64,000 nucleotides of DNA. Origin: Luscinia megarhynchos. Taxonomy: Eukaryota; Chordata; Aves; Passeriformes; Turdidae. Location: contig CM067568.1 of assembly GCA_034336665.1 (NCBI GenBank), positions 36,994,770-37,058,769 on the forward strand, given 5' to 3'. The notes under the pieces were generated by a model. It was not told the DNA's origin. It did not search any database and saw nothing but the letters and a program-made list of their open reading frames with translations. The translations under genes were made by a program, and so were the position numbers. This document shows positions 1 to 12,400 of the stretch, piece after piece. The stretch's first letter is position 1. Every line of letters starts with the position of its first letter.

Positions 1-2073
1 TTTAAGAGTTGCTATTTTCAGATGTCCTCCTGGTAACTACTGTTGATTGCCCCAGTAAAAAAAATTATCCGCCAGAAACATTCCTGCTTACAAGCTCAAT
101 TTACTAGCATAAATCCAACTTAAACTACAATAATGAATCACAAAATGTGACTGCTAACAATTTGCAACATGCTCAGTCATCTCTTCAAAAGGCAAAGGGG
201 AATCAGTAGTTTCAGTCAAAAATGCAGACAGTTTGCTAGAATCTGTAAGGGGGTAAAACACAGCAGTTCAATCTGTCAGAATTCAAGCACTAGCAGACAA
301 GCGTGCAACTCAGCAACTGCAAAAGGATCATAACTGAGCAATTAAAAGGACTTTCACAGCTAAGCTGGAGCAGCCAGATCCTTATTCAACCAGTGCACTG
401 GGCAGTAAAATGTGTCTGCTGTCATGGAAAGAAGACACTCCAAATACCAAAGAAGACAATTATGCTGTGCACCACAGCTACTGCAACTCTACTGAGGGCA
501 TGTAGCTGCTCTAAACAGCTCCCTCACAATTGTCTGTGCACACCCAGTAATTTTTAAAAATCACCAAGGCCTTTCCAGTCACATGCTAGTTGTAGAGCCA
601 GCTTTGGAGAAAAAGTAAGCTACTGAAGTCAAGAGAGAAAAATAAAGAGTTTTTAATGCAGATTTAGAAACAATTAATCAAACTGTGACAAATACTGTAG
701 TTAAAAGCTTAGGACTTAGTCTCTTTTGCCTTTTTCATAAATATAAGAGTTCCAACTTTTCTCTGATGTGTTCTAATACTGTCATTCATAGTGCTTTCCT
801 CACACTACGATAAACTGACAGTCACTAGCTCTTCATTGATCACATTCAGAATTTTTCACCAAGAAGAATTATGGGGCCTTTAAACCTCAACAGTTTTCAT
901 GCCTCAGTAATCCTAAGAGCCAGCAGTCTCTGAACATCACACTGTTTAGCACCGTACTCCTGTTCAAATGCTATGGTGGTTTTTAATTATTTCACATAGG
1001 AAAAATGAGACTCTTAAGTAAGTGTCTGAATTATCAAGCCCTTAATGTTGGTTGCATTTTGTTTGAAAACAGGGACAACTGTTAACATACTTGGAGGTAA
1101 GAAGCAAATATAGCAAGAATTCTATACAGATGAAATGTGAAACACTAAAAAATAATTTTAGATCAGCCAGCAGCTATCCCTAAACCGCCTCTGCATCTAA
1201 GAGTCCATTTCATGTACCAAACATACATTAAGACACACTAGCTCCTGCAGATATTGCTCATCATCTGGCCCCAAATCTTCAAACTGCTAACTCTTGAAGT
1301 AAGAGTGTCCTTCTCCTGCCTTCACATAAACGTTCCTACAGTGGAAAAACATTTCCACAGTGGAAAACTAATCTGTAAATTATTTCTAGCAATAATTATT
1401 ACTAAAACCTTCTCCTGATAAGGGCCTTCTACAACATCTGTTACAAATTCACAGACACAACTAAACATAAAGTAGGTGTTTCAACTTAAAGTACTATAGA
1501 GCAGAGCATCTTTAAAAACTCTGATCCTTAAATACACTGTGTTTCATAGCATGTTATTACCAAGGCAGGGCTAACTTCAAGCTCCTGATCATTTATTTTA
1601 ATTCAACGCACCGGAAGCTTCCCGTAGCTTTTCAATTCAGAGTAATTAATTAAGATACAGCAATTAAGCAAATTGCACTTTCCCATGGAAGACATCATCC
1701 GTCAAACTACAAAGTGACACGCGGCGTCCCGCCACGGCGAGGCAAAGGCCGGTCCCGGCTGCGGGAGGGAAGAAGCAGCGGCAGCAGCGCTCCCGCAACT
1801 GGGGCTGCCCCGGCCGGAGGGCGCGGGGAGGGAGGAGGGAGGCAGAAGCCATGCGGGCGCTAACAACATTCAGAAAGAGGCAGCTCCCTCGTGTCTGGCA
1901 GGCTTATATCCTCTCCAGCGCCGTACGCCACTCCTGGAGCCACAGGGCCCCGCAGGCCGGGGAGAGGCAGCAGCCAGCCCTGCGCGGGCCCCCAAAGCGA
2001 GGCGATGCGACGCGGGCGCGGCGCCCAGCCCCGCTCCGCCCAGAACCTCTCCGTCCGCCCGCCCCTCACTCAC
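1..2073 (-). other. Intron 1 (3' part outside window) of the minus-strand gene
   Basis: On the minus strand this sequence follows the splice donor at 2073/2072 and runs off the left edge, so it is read as the start of intron 1. Nothing in 1-1650 resembles a second exon: the open frames are short, lack family motifs, and have no paired acceptor and donor that I could find. The DNA is AT-rich up to about 1650 and then rises into the CpG island. The intron assignment depends on the exon 1 call being right. Confidence 0.6.
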
Positions 2074-2193
2074 CTGCCCAGCCAGCCCGGCCAGGCAGCG
2101 CAGGGCGCTGCTGGCTACTTCGGAGGCGGCAGGATCGACCTCCGGAGCGCGGGCGCCGGAGGGGAGCGGGCCGGGCGCCACCGCCGCCGCCAT
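2074..2193 (-). CDS. First coding exon (partial gene), product unrecognised
   Basis: On the minus strand an ATG at 2193-2191 has G at -3 and G at +4, a strong Kozak context. It opens exactly 40 codons that end in CAG followed by GTGAGT (plus-strand ACTCAC at 2068-2073), a near-perfect donor, giving a phase-0 intron. The encoded N-terminus starts MAAAVAPGP, is rich in Ala, Pro and Gly, and ends RCLAGLAGQ. The last 15 or so residues could begin a helix, as in HEAT/ARM-type or other alpha-helical proteins, but that is a guess. There is no signal peptide or membrane segment. The frame stays open upstream to about 2403, but only through a GTG, so 2193 is its first ATG. The rest of the gene lies to the left of the window. 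I do not recognise the protein and assign no symbol. Confidence 0.72.
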
Positions 2194-2251
2194 GACACCG
2201 GGCCGGGCCGCGGCCGCGCCGTCGCCCCGCGATGACGAGCCCGGGCGCTGG

Positions 2252-2260
2252 CCCCGCCCC
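2252..2260 (-). promoter_or_regulatory. GC box (SP/KLF-type)
   Basis: The plus strand reads CCCCGCCCC, so the minus strand reads GGGGCGGGG, the classic SP1/KLF core. It lies about 60 bases upstream of the minus-strand ATG at 2193, a typical proximal promoter position. GC boxes also occur by chance in CpG islands. Confidence 0.55.
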
Positions 2261-2285
2261 GCGCGCTGATGGACAGGCGCGGCAG

Positions 2286-2290
2286 CCAAT
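2286..2290 (+). promoter_or_regulatory. CCAAT box (NF-Y-type)
   Basis: AGCCAATGG is a good match to the NF-Y consensus, which works in either orientation. It lies about 95 bases upstream of the minus-strand start codon and about 25 bases beyond the GC box, a common arrangement in TATA-less CpG-island promoters. I see no TATA box on the minus strand between here and the ATG. Confidence 0.5.
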
Positions 2291-2430
2291 GGCAGCGCGC
2301 GGGCCCGGCGCGCTCCCGGGGCCGCGGCGGGGGCGCGCTCCCTCAGGCTCGGCTCGGCCCCGGCGCCGGGCGAACGCTGCCCTGCCCGTGTGTGCTTCAG
2401 CACGGCGGCTTACTGCCCTTTCCGCTCGCC

Positions 2431-5400
2431 TTGCTGCTTACGCCTTCACGTTTTTGCATTCACTTGAGGATGCAGCAGGGTTGTTTTTAAATCAGACTGC
2501 GAGGTTTGCCGGAGTACTTTTGATTATGGGGATTGCGAAATTCTATTCCCTGTAAGGCAGTTTACTTGTAAATTTCTTTCCTAAGACACTGTAAATGATT
2601 ATAAAGCTTTCCTACATGGCGTTTCTTTTGATAGCCTAATTTTGATGTTCGCACTTCTTTCTGTTCCCTGACCCCAATATTTTTTATTCCCTTGGAAGGC
2701 GGTGAGTGCAGTTGTATTTACAAATGTTAAAACATTCTTAAATAAAAATACTAGAAAGGCAGATGAATTTATTTGACTGATGTTTTGGGGGTTGCTTTCC
2801 AGATAAGACACACCTTGATATAGTGAAAATAAATGCTACTAAACAAGGCTTTCAGCGCCAGCAGCCCACAACATTTCAGCAGACTCAAGCAGAGAAAGCT
2901 CTGCTCAGTTCCACGGAAAAATTACTTCCAAAGAGGACTTCAGTGTTAATGATTACAAATATATTGCATGAGTATCGGCATTTTGCAAGAATACCTCATC
3001 TAGGGTGAACTAGATGGCACTTGCTTGGATTTAGTTTGGATTCTTTGGATTCAGAAATATGTACAGCAGAATGTGTTTATGATTTAGAAGCTCTGAAACA
3101 CATAGAAATTTAGTTAATTCCTGAAAACACACTGTCAAATAACATTTTGAACACATGCACAGAATATGGTAGTCAGTTAAGAAAATTTTTGAAATTTTGT
3201 TTTGTTTTTCTCTGGTACAGTACTAATTCCAGTTGTGATCAAAGGGATGCTTCAACCTGCCTTGCGCTCTTGCAGTTTTGTCTCTGGACAGGCAGCTGGA
3301 GCAACCCTGCAAAATGTAATCATATAATTTGGATCAAATCATGAAGCTTTCAAGAATAAAGGAAAGTTACATTGCTCTTTCCCCTTCTCCACCAGCACTA
3401 CAACACTGAATTAACACATAAGTGATCTGCTGGCCAGAGCAAAATATGGAGCACAGATGTAACAACTTGGCATTGCTTGTTGCTTCTCAGTGTCGGAGGA
3501 GGCTGAATTCCCAATGACCTGAAGAGACAGATCAAGTCCAGGCATTTGAACCAATTTTTAACTTCAAGTGATGAGTGATCAGCTACCTGATCGATTCCAG
3601 TTCAGAAAAATCCAGCTTTCCTGGAGTGATGGAGCAGATGTGTCTTACTCTAGCAATGGATACGTGTAGCTTTCCTAACTGAGAGACCTGAGATCTTTCC
3701 TTTGCTTTTGAACATGTTATCTTTACCTGCAGCCAGGGGCTGTTTTGGGGTAAAAAACATTTCAAATTAAAAATAAATAGATGAGCATATAAATATGGAA
3801 AAGATACATGGAAATATAAGAGTGGTTTAATGACTGTGGAGGATTTCAAGATACATTATTTATTCAGTGATCATTACAAGAAAAGTAGGCAAAAGACCAT
3901 GAAGTAGTCAGTAGAGTTGTTGATGCCCACCTTTTGTTTACTAAGCAGAAACTGGATCTTGGCATTCTTCCTGTTATTTACAAATGTCTTCTCTTAGAGA
4001 AACAGTAATGGTTCCTATGGGGAAAGATTTTCTTCCTACTTGCTCAGTCTCAGAAGACTTTGATTTGGGTTGCAGCTGCTAGGTGAATAAATTTGGTCTG
4101 AGTCGTCTGAAGTTTAACAGATTAAATTATGCAATGCATTAAACAAACATGAGCAGAACAGAAATAATCCAAGGTGATTTAAGAGATTAGGAAAATGAGA
4201 GCATGTGAGAAAATGAGCATGGAGGGGAAAAAAGTGCAAATGCAGCTAAGGCAAAGATGTTAAACCTTCATATCTAATGGAAGACACAGACCAGAGCAGA
4301 ATAGTTCCAGAAGATGATTATATGCTCACTGCATAAATGCGCTTGTAATCGCCTCTGGAAGTAAAGCTGGCCACAGTAAATCCAGGCCTCCATAAAGACA
4401 GAGGAAATTACATGGTGTGCTCACTAAAGCTGGTGAAACAATAAAATACTGGAAGCTTTCATTGCTGGAAAGATACTGGTAATTTGGAATAAATTTATAG
4501 AAAACTGGCAAGAAATGGACTGCCCGAGATAGCGATGCTTGTTTATAAAGAGGAATCAGAGGATTTAAATATGTCTAACTTGGCAGTAATGTCCAGATAT
4601 TTTAGTAATGTGACAAACAAGGGAGGGAGTAATCTGGAGTTGCTTTCAACATTCAGGGATAGAGTTGTCATGATAATGTTAAATCTTCTGCAGCTTTGAT
4701 CCGTGAATGGATCATTGAGGTATATAAAAGCCTCTCCCACTGAAACCACCTTGAAAAATATGAGCACAAATTGACTAAGTTCTTAAGTATCAAATATTAT
4801 GGTTGGAGTAAAATAATTTTGAAATAGAAAACTATTTTATTTTGGTTTTGGACTACTGCTTCTTTTTATTTTGTTTGTAAAATGATAAACATATTCACCT
4901 CTTTCCAAGTCTAGGTGCCTTTAAGCAATTTAAAGTCACAGTAAATGTCAGTAAAATGACACAAATTCTCTTTGTTGGTCGCCACTGTCATGATTGCTAG
5001 CACTATTTCTCCTGCTGAATATTTCAGTACCATAGTTTCTGAACTCACACGTTAATTTTGTTCCTAACTAATACCTGAAGAAAGGTGGGTGCTTGGCAGA
5101 ATGTGCCAGTCATTGAAGTTTGTTGTGCCAAACAGTGAAGTGCTGAGCTAAGGAGGCTGTGTAACCTATAAGCACATTTTTCTCCTGAGTTGAAAAGCTC
5201 ATGCTGTGTACTTCTGCTTATGTCAGCTGTGGCACAGAGAAAGGCAAAAGAGGCAATGTTTCAGGAAAAAAAATTAATAATAAACTGAAATAATTTGGAG
5301 CTTCAAAGATAAAAACAATACTCTGAATTCTGCCCAGAGCCCCAGAAAAATGGTTCCATTTGACACCAACTGCTGTAAATGTAGTTTTTCCTAATATTCA

Positions 5401-5579
5401 GATTACCAGTGCTGCTCTAAATTATCTCAGTTATAAAAAGAAAATTGATAGTATTGTACTCATTAAATAGTTAAATAGGGTTAAAATAGGAAAATACTAA
5501 GTCTCTCCAAAATAAGAGCTTTTATTTATTTTTCCAAGCATTAATATCAGAATTAAGAGCACTTCAATTCTGTTGCTTC
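2431..5579. other. Non-coding flank upstream of the CpG-island gene
   Basis: AT-rich unique-looking sequence with no recognisable exon, RNA gene or repeat family. Open frames are below 90 codons, on both strands, and without motifs. It lies 5' of the minus-strand gene, so proximal regulatory elements may be present, but nothing specific stands out. Confidence 0.5.
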
Positions 5580-5790
5580 CCAAGTACCCGGGAAAAGGCA
5601 TCACTCCAATGAAGTTTATAGATCCTGGTTCAACAAGATACTTAAGCTGGTGCCTAACTTTAAATGCTAGTCCAGCTGAAAAAAATCTCAGCCTGCATCC
5701 CTAAAATGTAGTCATGTGCTTACTAACTTTATCAAATAAGGCTCTGAATTGAAAATCTAGTTCTCCAATAGGAACTGCATTCCTTCAAAG
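5580..5790. repeat. Ancient palindromic amniote interspersed repeat (decayed)
   Basis: The segment contains a 'tacttaagc..gtgcctaacttt' half near 5639-5663 and a roughly complementary 'atgtgcttactaacttt' half near 5714-5730, separated by about 60 bases. This inverted arrangement, around a sequence related to 'cccattgaagtcaatggg', is typical of very old dispersed repeats seen across reptile genomes. The match is from memory and the copy is heavily mutated. Family name and class (SINE, or non-autonomous DNA element) are not determined. Confidence 0.4.
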
Positions 5791-6149
5791 CAAATGTCTC
5801 TGCTGACCTTTTGGTTTTTCTTTCACTTTATCAAAGTTTAGAAAGCCCTGTTCAGACAGGATTGGAATGGGATTTGTACAAAATGTCTTGGCAGAAACAC
5901 AGTCCTGATGTATTCACTGTTAGAGAAAACAGGCAAACCAACAAACATATAAGTATCTTATGTTTATGACTTGCAGTAATTTGATCATTCCTAACATTGT
6001 GATGCTGTTGCCTGCATTTAGTTTAGTGTCCTTATCCTGGCATACCCATGACCCTTCCTTTCTGAGTTTTTTAGCCTTGTGATTTTCTAATACTGCTTCA
6101 TGCTTTTCCTTACTTTGGTCTTTAGTTTCTTTGTTTAGTAATTTTATAA

Positions 6150-6450
6150 AATATTTAAAATTTTATATACCTGCCTGCCCCCTTTCTTGATGCCATCTGC
6201 AAATATGATCAGGAGTCTGCACAAAATCCTTCAGCTCAGTTATATAATTTGGGATTGTGAACTGACCCCTGCAAGTCCTTGCTCAACAGCTCTTCTTAGG
6301 AAGTCAGTGAACCATTATTATAATTATTCTGTGTTTGCAAATTCTAGACTTCTCTAGCTACTTCGAAAGATTTGATTATAAATCTCCTTCCTATCATTTT
6401 CTTGTGAGACTATCACATAAAAATGTAGAAGGTGCCTTGCAGAGTAGGTG
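6150..6450 (-). mobile_element. Decayed CR1/L3-type LINE fragment
   Basis: Read on the plus strand, the order of recognisable pieces is 'tgatgccatctgcaaatatgatca' (about 6188 on), 'tgaactgacccctgcaagtcc' (about 6257 on), a 'gaaccattattataa' piece (about 6309) and 'tcttgtgagactatcacataa' (about 6401 on), then 'gtgccttgc'. This order and spacing match the complement of the 3' part of CR1-type reverse-transcriptase reading frames, so the element lies on the minus strand. It is badly degraded, with no open frame. Edges are approximate. Confidence 0.65.
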
Positions 6451-9400
6451 TCTTTGCTCTTTTTTTGCTTTTTGCTAACTGCCAGTAATTTGACACAAGC
6501 ATTGTGAAATTAGGCATTCATGTCTGAAGACAGACTAAAAATTAATAATTTTCCATTGCATTAATATGTACACGCCGTACATATTATATATTTAACTCAA
6601 GTTTAACGGGACACTTGAAAATCTATATTTAACAGGGAAACAGGAATATAGCATATTTATTTCAGAGAAAATTTAACTATTGGAGTTCTTTGATTACGAA
6701 GTGCTTGATTTTAAAAGCTGTAGCTTGCATCTTTATTAGTATAATTTGGCTATTATTTTAAAATAAATAATAGTGATGGATGCCTAGGAATATATTAAAT
6801 AGGATTCTTCAGTTGTGCTATGTACAAGCTTTTCACATAGCTTAGCTGGGAGCCAAATCATTTTCTAAACATGACAGTCTTCTTAGCTTTTTCTGTGGAA
6901 TAGTTACATTGCTAAAATTTAAATTTATCTCCTGCTTCAACCCTTCAACTTATAAATTTCTATACCCCAGTAGCTAGACAGTTATCATTGAATAGAACAC
7001 ATCTGTCATTGGTCTGATCAATCATTCCATATTCTGGCAGCCCCTGGGCAGACTTCAAAAATCAGATCCAGACCTAGTTTAGATGTGAGATTTGTGGACT
7101 AATAGGTGAAATTAGGGGCCTGTATTATATAGTGGTGTTGAGCCCCTCAAATTAGCCTTAAGGAATTCATATATCCATATGACAAAGTAAGATAGGCCCT
7201 TGAATCCTGTAAGCTTCTCTGGATATGGTCCCTCTGTGTTCATACCACCTGCAGTATTCTTCAACTTCCTCTACAAGTAAATACATAATGCCCTTTTTGG
7301 ATATAAAGTAACTATAAAGTTATTTGTAGTGTAGTAAATGTACAAAGAATCACCATCATCTTTACACCGTCATTATTTTTCTAAAGCAGAAGAGGCATTT
7401 GTTAATAGGCAATATGAAGTTTGGGTTGCAAACTTTTAGTGAAGCTGATCATGCACCTGCTTACTTTGTGCACAAATCATTCTAATGAATTCTAAAGGAC
7501 TATTCATGTGCATAAGGCTAAGCCTGTGTGTAAAAGCCTCTGCAAGACTGGGCCTAGGTTGTAAATTTGATAATGACCTGAAACTGATTCAACAGAGAAA
7601 AAGCAGGCCTTCTAAAAGTTTGAGAAATGTCACTGTAGCTAAGCTGAACAGGTATGGGCAGTGCTAAGAGACCTCATAGTACAGAACTTTGAAAACTGAC
7701 CAAAAAAAATGGCAAAAGAGACCATAAATATTTTTTTCATTTGCGTTTTATCACACTGAATTTTACCTTAATCTTATTAATTCTTGGCTTCCTCTTAATT
7801 TCATTATTACTATGAATTCCGTTTGAATTATTGCAGGAGCTTAGAAATTTTCCTGTTCAAATTTCAGGTATGTTTATATAGACAATATAGATATATACAC
7901 ACACACACACACAGAGCCTGTATGAGAGAGCAGGTCTGCTAAGAGAATTGTAATTGTGAGAAATTATAGCTGGGCTCTTTGGGAAACTTGCTTGAGGAGA
8001 AAGCAAGACATCAATACTCTTTCATGTGGAAATGTATAGAAGAGTTTTGCACACTAATTTGTTCGTACCATGCAATATTCCATATTGTGCTTCAAGTGTT
8101 TTGTGCTGCACTGCAGCAGTTTGTGTTCTCAGAGATGGTGCTTTACCTGCAGAAGCTTCCCAACAAAATCAGGGCAATTCCAGTTGTTGTGATGCGTCTC
8201 CTGAAACCATTTTCTAGATACTGCTTCCATGAATTGCTTCCATCAAGAACTTCCATAGAATTAGATAAAGCTTTTTAATGTGTTTAACATTAAACACACA
8301 GGCAGTGCTACTAAAATTACCATGAAAAATAAATGAAATTACTTAAATATAAACTGACTTCCTGCTTGGGACTATAGTTTTTAGCATTGAATATTCTGTG
8401 TGTATGAAATAGACATTTGCACCATCAAAAAATACAAATCTTTTCCTTTACTTAAAGCTAATTGTTGTCTTATTATGATCTATTCACTGCTAAAATGGTC
8501 ACTCTACTTAGTGGCCTTCATTGACTATGAAATGTCAGTTGTTTGTTAGGCTCACTCAGTTAAAGCTGTTAAAAAAATGGAAGAGTCTTTTTCTGCAGTT
8601 TAATCGACTTTTATTCACACTAAACTGATCCCTCAGAAAATTCCAGTTTCCTCAGTTTAAAGATGAATTTAATAATCTCATCTGGGTGAAGAAGAGAGCA
8701 GATTAGGCATGGACAAACTGTACCAAAGCAGCAGAGAGTGAAGGTGACAGTCCAGGGATAGCCACTGCTGACTTTACTCTAGTTGTTGGCCTTGGGGACA
8801 TGACTGATCTTTTGCTCAGTTTGATGCAGGAAAAAGAATGATGAAGGTACATCTCATAAGTCATGGTGCTCCTTTAGCAACCTTTAAAATTATTATTTAA
8901 ATGAAGATTAAAGTTATGGAGTTGGAGAGTATTTTGCTGTTTTGTAATTTAGCAATTCAGGCTGAAGTTTCTTTTGTGTTCTTTCTGTTTTTATACAGGC
9001 AGCCTAGAAGATGGACATTTGACAGGCGACAATAGACTGCTCCTTTCCCAGGTATCTCCTGCTTGTTTCCTTTATCTGTGAATAGGAAATGGCTTAAAGG
9101 CACCTGTGTTATGAAGGTCCCAGGGGCAGCTGCCTGACTAGTGAATGCCTGATTATGTGTTAACATGCTTTGTCAGATATTGGCAGAATCTGTTCTCTTC
9201 TTTTGCCTTTTCAGCAAGGGTACCATTGACAGACTGGCTACCCATTTATAGAAATGTTGTCCATCAAACTGTGAGGAAGGACAATGGTGTTTTTCTGTGA
9301 CCAGTGACTGTGGGAAACTTTTCTTTGGCTATTCAGGCAATTTTTGTAGCTTGCTCTGAAGAGGAGAGACTGATGAGTGCAAAAAGTACAATTAAGCAAA

Positions 9401-12400
9401 GCCAGACTTCAATTGAAGGCTGTAGTGTAGTCTGCTTGTTCTCATTTTTTTATTTGGAAAAAAATCTATGGGTTTTCACATTGCTGTGTGGCATTCAGCG
9501 GGGGGCTATTACAATCCTAAATTTTTTTTCTAGACCACCTAATTCTAAGTAAAAATTAAATGTAATGAGAGCCACTTGGAGTTCTGAATATTTTAAAGCA
9601 TAATTCCCACAGAAGGGATTCGACCTAAACTGTGGAGAGCATCAGTTGGCTAATTATAGCTGCATTTTATATTACAGCAGGTGTCAGATGCAGTCATCTC
9701 AATAAAGTCCACATAATACTCCAGAAAATAACAAAAGCTTTTCTTTGAATGTGGGTACTAATTTCTGCTAGGTGTCATATGAGCTCTGATACTTCTTATT
9801 GGTGTTAACAAGAGCACTGCAGCTCTCAAACATGCTTTTTGCTTGGGATGAATTGATACTGTAAAGCACTTACTAGTCAGCCTTGGCAGGTGTCAGTAGT
9901 TAATACTAGTGTTGCAGAGGTTGGTATATAATGCAAAGAGTCTTACATAAATACTTTTAGATGACGGGCTGGTTTTGAGAATGAGTGTGAACTGTGCATA
10001 AGTCCTCTGCAAGTAAAGTGTAGATAGGAAAGCAGTAAACTAGGTAAATGAAAACATTAAACTTAATAAGCACTTCATGCTTTCTTACTATTTTCCCAAT
10101 TCAATGGAAGCAGCAAGTTTGAGTTAGTGAAGTGATTGGTGAGAAAGGTCTTTCCTAAGCCTCAAAACTGAGGTATTTTAAAAATTATGTCTTCAGAATA
10201 GTCTGCATGTGGTGAAACTACAATCTGTGGACATTTGATGTTCACCTGACTTCCTAAATAAATAATAGAATTCTGTGATTACAAGAGGTTTGTGTTTTAA
10301 AATATTAATGGATCATTAAAATAAATACTGAAGTGTGTTGCATGCGCAGAAACCCTTGAACACAAGAATTGAAGGCACAAATGGCAGGGTGAAAAGCACA
10401 GGCAGCAAAACCTTCCCAGCTGATTGTGCTTGGCTTAGCATGCAATAAAGATGCTTCCCAAGCTTGCCTGAGGTGCAGTAAGATAGAGGACACTTCAGTA
10501 CCGAGCAGCAGGGTCAGGCCGTGGGGAGCTTGCTGCTTCTCCTGATGGGGATAGGATGCACCTGGTCCAGATGTGGATGAGGGGAGGGGTTTCAACAAAG
10601 AATGATGCCAAATGTTGGGCTAATCATGCAGGAAGGACAAGCATGTATTACCAAACTAAGGAAATTGGACAGATGATAAATTCCCCCAGCATCTGAGTCT
10701 TCTGGAAGAGCAGTAAGCCACTTATGAACTACTGTCTAGTGCTACCTACCTTCCTCTACATTATCTCCTTAAAGAAAAGGTAGTCCAAAACACTGGGCTG
10801 GCTTTGTCTCTTACACAGAAATCCATGGAAAATTGCAGAAGTTATAGAAATAATAAATACAACTTAATGTAATAAGTCTTTTATTTTTAAAATGTAATAA
10901 ACAGTCAGCTGAATAAAACTGAATCACAAACTGCAGCATGTTACCTTAGCAACTATGTTAAAAAAACCCAAACACAGATTATGAAATATTATTTAATTTT
11001 TGTAGAACTGCAGAATAGATTGAAGTATAATCTTAAAGTATAATCTTGCTGCATTACATACTCAATGTACTAACATGTAGGAGGAGCTTGGTTTTGGTCT
11101 GAAGAATAGATGCAATAAGTAATTTGTAAAAAAGCAGCAAAAATAAATTACATATATATTCATTTAGTATACCGGCGTTTCTGGATTAACATACACATAT
11201 TGTTCAAAAAATTTTCTAAATACAATAATAAACATATAATACATCTAAACCTGGTCAAAAGCAGGTACAGAAACCAAACACAGAGGTACAGAGATGAAAA
11301 TTAAGGGAGAAATAATTTCTTAGCTAATCTATACCTGGCATCTGGGGAGCAGAGGGCTGTTGTGCTGTCTATAGGAGAACTTCTTTAGCTCTCACACATG
11401 AGGTTACCTCTAAGGAAAAGACATATGAAAAGGCCTGGTAACAAAGGCCCAATTACAAAAGCTGAAGGCATGATTGCCATTGTATAAATGAATTTACTAA
11501 TTTACCCCATTTATTCTACATAGACCCTTTCTGAAACCTTTTAATATAGAGAGAAGCCCAGCTCAACTTGGAAAGCTCTGAGGAGTTCTGTGAAAGGCTG
11601 GGAAGGTAAAGAAGAGGTTAAGTTAACTGCAAGAACTGTCAGTCTACTTGGGCCTTTGGTTGTCTCCCTTTTAGCCCAAAAGCATGAGGAGACCACCACT
11701 GTACTACATTGCTGCTGCACTATTGCTTTCCCATGTCTTAAATTTCTGGTGTTGGGATGTGCTCTGGTCCATGTGATACAGAGCTAGGTATTAAAGGATA
11801 AAACCTCCTCTTGCCAGTAGACATTCTAATTTTTAATTTTATTTTTTATTTTAGGGGAGAATGTAAGGGATAGTTATCAGAAAGTAGAGATGCTGCTGTA
11901 AAAAGTAGCTACCAATAGTGTCACTCAAAATTTATTACCCTCTGCAGATTGCACATACCTAACAACTTCTCCTTGTGATATCTCTTAAGGATTCTTTGGA
12001 AGGTTTCTGACAGTTCCTCTGGTAATGACTGTTACTGCCCTATATATGATAAAAGATATGTGTGTGCAATTCTCCTCGATTATTCTAAAAAAAATGAATG
12101 TGTCTAGGATAATTTTGTATATCACCTACTGTGAAAATTGCTTTTGTGGCAAGCAAAATCAACTGCTCCGTGACCTACACTTCTTGATATTAGAGGTTAT
12201 ATGAAACTTACTGCTCTCGCCTTTCTTCACAGTTATTGCTACTTCTTCCCCTCCATTTTTACTCTTAGATTACAGAGATGTGATTGCACAATACAGGCAG
12301 CACAGATGGCAGCTGAAGGTCTCTATCTGCCAGGTGTCTGCATAACAGCTGAGCCAATGTACACAGCTGAGCACAGCTCACTTTCTGACATAGATGTTCA

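Larger units (their letters stand above)
1700..2430. promoter_or_regulatory. CpG island promoter
   Basis: CpG dinucleotides and G+C are dense here and scarce on both sides. The change is visible near 1710 (CG-rich runs begin) and near 2430 (return to AT-rich sequence). CpG islands of this size in vertebrates normally mark transcription starts. The island contains a minus-strand first coding exon with a clean donor, so the main direction is leftward. CpG islands often also fire divergent transcripts; I see no plus-strand exon that would prove one. Open frames of 60-177 codons here on both strands are expected from GC-rich DNA poor in stop codons and are not separate genes. Confidence 0.9.

Noticed and set aside
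1851..2555. Overlapping open frames of 73-177 codons on both strands in the CpG island
   Set aside because: GC-rich DNA lacks stop codons by composition. Only the minus-strand frame from the ATG at 2193 has a strong Kozak context and a consensus donor. The longer minus-strand frame from 2403 opens with GTG.
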